This document shows, piece by piece, positions 62,072-64,000 of a stretch of 64,000 bases of DNA (the first letter of the stretch is position 1; every line of letters begins with the position of its first letter). The translations under genes were made by a program, and so were the position numbers. Under the pieces are notes generated by a model. That model saw only the letters and a program-made list of their open reading frames with translations. It was not told the origin of the DNA and searched no databases. The DNA is from Chloroflexota bacterium. GTDB lineage: Bacteria > Chloroflexota > Chloroflexia > Thermomicrobiales > JADLAZ01. The stretch lies in contig JADLAZ010000091.1 of assembly GCA_020849725.1 (NCBI GenBank), forward strand, positions 4,824-68,823, given 5' to 3'.

Positions 62072-63229
62072 ATGTATGTGGCGACGACGAACGACGCGAC
62101 GGATCCGGAATTGTTCGCGCAGATCAAAGTGGTCGGGGTTGGCGGCGGCGGGGGCAACGCCGTCAACCGCATGATCGAGGGCGACATCGTGGGTGTTGAC
62201 TACATTCAGGTCAACACCGACGCCCAGCAGCTCCAGTTCGCGGCCGCGCCGCACAAGGTCCACATCGGGGACAAGCTGACCAAGGGCCGGGGCGCGGGGG
62301 GCAGTCCGGAGATCGGCATGAAGGCCGCCCAGGAGAGCAGCGAACGGCTGCAGGAGTTGCTCCAGGGCGCGGATATGATCTTCATCACCGCCGGCATGGG
62401 CGGCGGCACCGGCACCGGCGCCTCGCCGGTCATTGCCCAACTGGCGCGCGAGACACACGCGCTGGTCGTCGGCATCGTCACCCGCCCGTTCGGTTTCGAG
62501 GGCGCCCGCCGCCGCGCGATCGCCGACGAGGGCATTGCCGCACTGAGGGAGTATGTCGACGCGCTGATCACGATCCCCAACGATCGCCTGTTGCAGTTGA
62601 TTGACCCGACGACGCCGATGCTGGAGGCGTTCCGCCTGGCCGACGATGTCCTGCGCCAGGGCATCCAGGGCATTACCGAGCTGGTGACCAAGGCCGGCAT
62701 CATCAACCTCGACTTCAACGATGTGAAGAGCGTCATGCGCGGGCAGGGGACGGCACTGATGGCGATCGGGTCCGCCTCGGGTGCCGACCGCGCCGTCAAT
62801 GCCGCGCAGGCCGCCATCGAAAGTCCGCTGCTGGAAACGTCGATCGACGGCGCGACCGGCATTCTGTTCAATCTCGTGGCCGGTCAGAACCTGACCATGC
62901 ACGAGGTCCAGCAAGCGGCCGAGGTTATTCACGCCGTCGTCGACGCCGATGCCAGCATCTTTGCCGGTGCGGCCATCGACCCGGCGATGGGCGATGAGAT
63001 GCGCATCACGCTGATCGCGACCGGCTTCGACCAGGGCCGCCGCCAGAACCTGCGGGCGGTGCCACCCGCCGGCCCGGCCTACGACACCGGCACCACCGGT
63101 CCAATGGTCACGCGGCCGGTTCTCAGCGCCCCGCGCGAGTCGGTCCTGCGGCCGATCCAGCGGCCGATCAACCGCCTGGCCGTCAACGGCGACATGCCGA
63201 AATTCCTGAAGGACGCATCGTCGCGGTAG
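62072..63229 (+). CDS. ftsZ: Cell division protein FtsZ
   Basis: The 385-residue product is the tubulin-like GTPase of the Z ring. It has VGVGGGGGNAVNRMI, the tubulin signature GGGTGTG in TAGMGGGTGTGASPV, TIPNDRLL, and the T7 synergy loop NLDFNDVKSV. The C-terminal peptide MPKFLKDASSR is a short variant of the usual tail that binds FtsA and ZipA. ATG 62072 has GGGAGGGA upstream; an in-frame start at 61931 lies in non-conserved sequence. No ftsA is seen nearby. Confidence 0.96.
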   Translation: MYVATTNDATDPELFAQIKVVGVGGGGGNAVNRMIEGDIVGVDYIQVNTDAQQLQFAAAPHKVHIGDKLTKGRGAGGSPEIGMKAAQESSERLQELLQGADMIFITAGMGGGTGTGASPVIAQLARETHALVVGIVTRPFGFEGARRRAIADEGIAALREYVDALITIPNDRLLQLIDPTTPMLEAFRLADDVLRQGIQGITELVTKAGIINLDFNDVKSVMRGQGTALMAIGSASGADRAVNAAQAAIESPLLETSIDGATGILFNLVAGQNLTMHEVQQAAEVIHAVVDADASIFAGAAIDPAMGDEMRITLIATGFDQGRRQNLRAVPPAGPAYDTGTTGPMVTRPVLSAPRESVLRPIQRPINRLAVNGDMPKFLKDASSR

Positions 63230-63299
63230 CCATCATGCCCGGCTGCCGGCGGGAATGCGCACGGTGCGGTGCGCGTCTCCGCTGGCGTCGCCCGGCCGG

Positions 63300-64000
63300 C
63301 TACTGCGTCGGCAGCCGGGTCAGAAAGCCGGTCTTGTCCGCCCCCGGCTGCTCGGGGAAGACCTTGTGCGGGTTGAGCAGACCCTTCGGATCGAGCGCCG
63401 TCTTGATCCGCCGCATCAGGTCGACGGCGACCGGGCCGAGGTCGTCCTCCAGGAACTCGCGCTTGAGCGTGCCAATGCCATGCTCGCCGCTGAGCGTGCC
63501 GCCGAGCGCCAGCGCGGCCTGGAAGATCGCCGTCGCCGCTCGCTCCACCCGCTCCACCTGCGCCGCATCGCGCCGGTCGAACAGGAGATTTGGGTGCAGG
63601 TTGCCGTCGCCGGCATGGCCGAAGACCGGGATCAGCAGGTCGCACTCGGCGGCGATCTCGGCCACGCGGCGCACCATCGCCGGGATGGCGGCGCGCGGCA
63701 CGGCGATATCTTCGCCCAGCTTGTTGGGCGACACCCGCCCCATCGCGCCGGAGACGGCCCGCCGCGCCGCTAGCAACTGCGCGCCCTCGGCCGGTGTCGC
63801 CGCCACCCGCACCGACAGCGCGCCGGCCGCGGCGCAGAGCTCGCCCATGCGGGCGACCTCGCGCGTCGCCACCACCGGGTCGCCGTCCTGCTCGAAGATC
63901 AGCACCGCCTCGGCCGCGCGCGGCAGGCCGATGCCGAGATAGTCCTCGACGACGTTGATCGTCGTGCGGTCCATGATCTCCAGCGTCAGCGGCAGCAGGC
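63300..64000 (-). CDS. FAD-linked oxidase, GlcD type (5' end cut off)
   Basis: The frame is open to the right window edge on the minus strand, so the N-terminal FAD-binding part is missing. The visible 233 residues form the FAD-linked oxidase C-terminal domain: MDRTTINVVEDYLG, VFGHAGDGNLHPNLLF with the conserved histidines, LGGTLSGEHGIGTLKREFL, and IKTALDPKGLLNPHKVF. This matches the D-lactate/glycolate oxidase subunit GlcD. It converges on ftsZ 70 bases away. Confidence 0.92.
   Translation of the reverse strand, partial: LLPLTLEIMDRTTINVVEDYLGIGLPRAAEAVLIFEQDGDPVVATREVARMGELCAAAGALSVRVAATPAEGAQLLAARRAVSGAMGRVSPNKLGEDIAVPRAAIPAMVRRVAEIAAECDLLIPVFGHAGDGNLHPNLLFDRRDAAQVERVERAATAIFQAALALGGTLSGEHGIGTLKREFLEDDLGPVAVDLMRRIKTALDPKGLLNPHKVFPEQPGADKTGFLTRLPTQ

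Overview
The window is a high-GC bacterial chromosome segment, most likely from a Chloroflexota member near Thermomicrobia. This is an inference from: Tat-type, Ala/Pro/Thr-linker sugar-binding lipoproteins, a SWIM/SNF2 gene pair, a division cluster in which a DUF1290 gene precedes ftsZ, and many small toxin-antitoxin (TA) loci. No rRNA, tRNA or CRISPR array was seen.

Layout. 1-6207: the 3' part of an RHS/YD-repeat gene carrying 14 RCC1-type repeats, with an AT-richer tip, a probable immunity gene, and a displaced, doubly truncated second copy. 6294-16440: rsgA, a coiled-coil-like protein, the SWIM/SNF2 pair, a Phd-like antitoxin relic, an S9 peptidase, a DUF559 protein and a YdcF/SanA-like protein. 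16441-17489: a small decayed zone with a MITE-like element, a CPBP protease relic and a hypothetical gene. 17490-24300: a minus-strand catabolic operon (solute-binding protein, two permeases, DapA-like aldolase, enolase-superfamily enzyme, MDR dehydrogenase). 24730-28201: a tail-to-tail response regulator and hybrid kinase. 28364-35035: cobU, a secreted protein, an MFS exporter, a CcrM-like methyltransferase, an L,D-transpeptidase and a DUF1003 protein. 35316-38761: a second sugar ABC importer operon.

38795-46467 is the most interesting region. It is one long minus-strand gene string encoding a novel 348-residue protein, two different DUF2791 (BrxD-type) ATPases, a small-protein/nucleotidyltransferase pair, an antitoxin with a frameshifted PIN toxin, and an Lhr-type helicase. 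It resembles the BrxD/BrxHI part of type 2 BREX without PglX, PglZ, PglW or PglY, and is a candidate DNA-processing or defence system.

46778-52758 holds a rodA/ftsW-like gene and its PBP transpeptidase partner, separated by two TA modules and a PD-(D/E)XK-type protein. The last 117 bases of the rodA/ftsW gene are duplicated on the far side of the first TA module. 52940-58462 encodes a second enolase-superfamily enzyme and a HyuA/HyuB pair. 58563-58930 is a TA relic. 59053-63229 is a wall and division cluster: murB, ddl, a DUF1290 gene and ftsZ. The right edge cuts a glcD-type FAD oxidase gene.

Coordinates of starts were adjusted by reading frame and Shine-Dalgarno position. Homology statements come from recognition of motifs and family features, not from searches.
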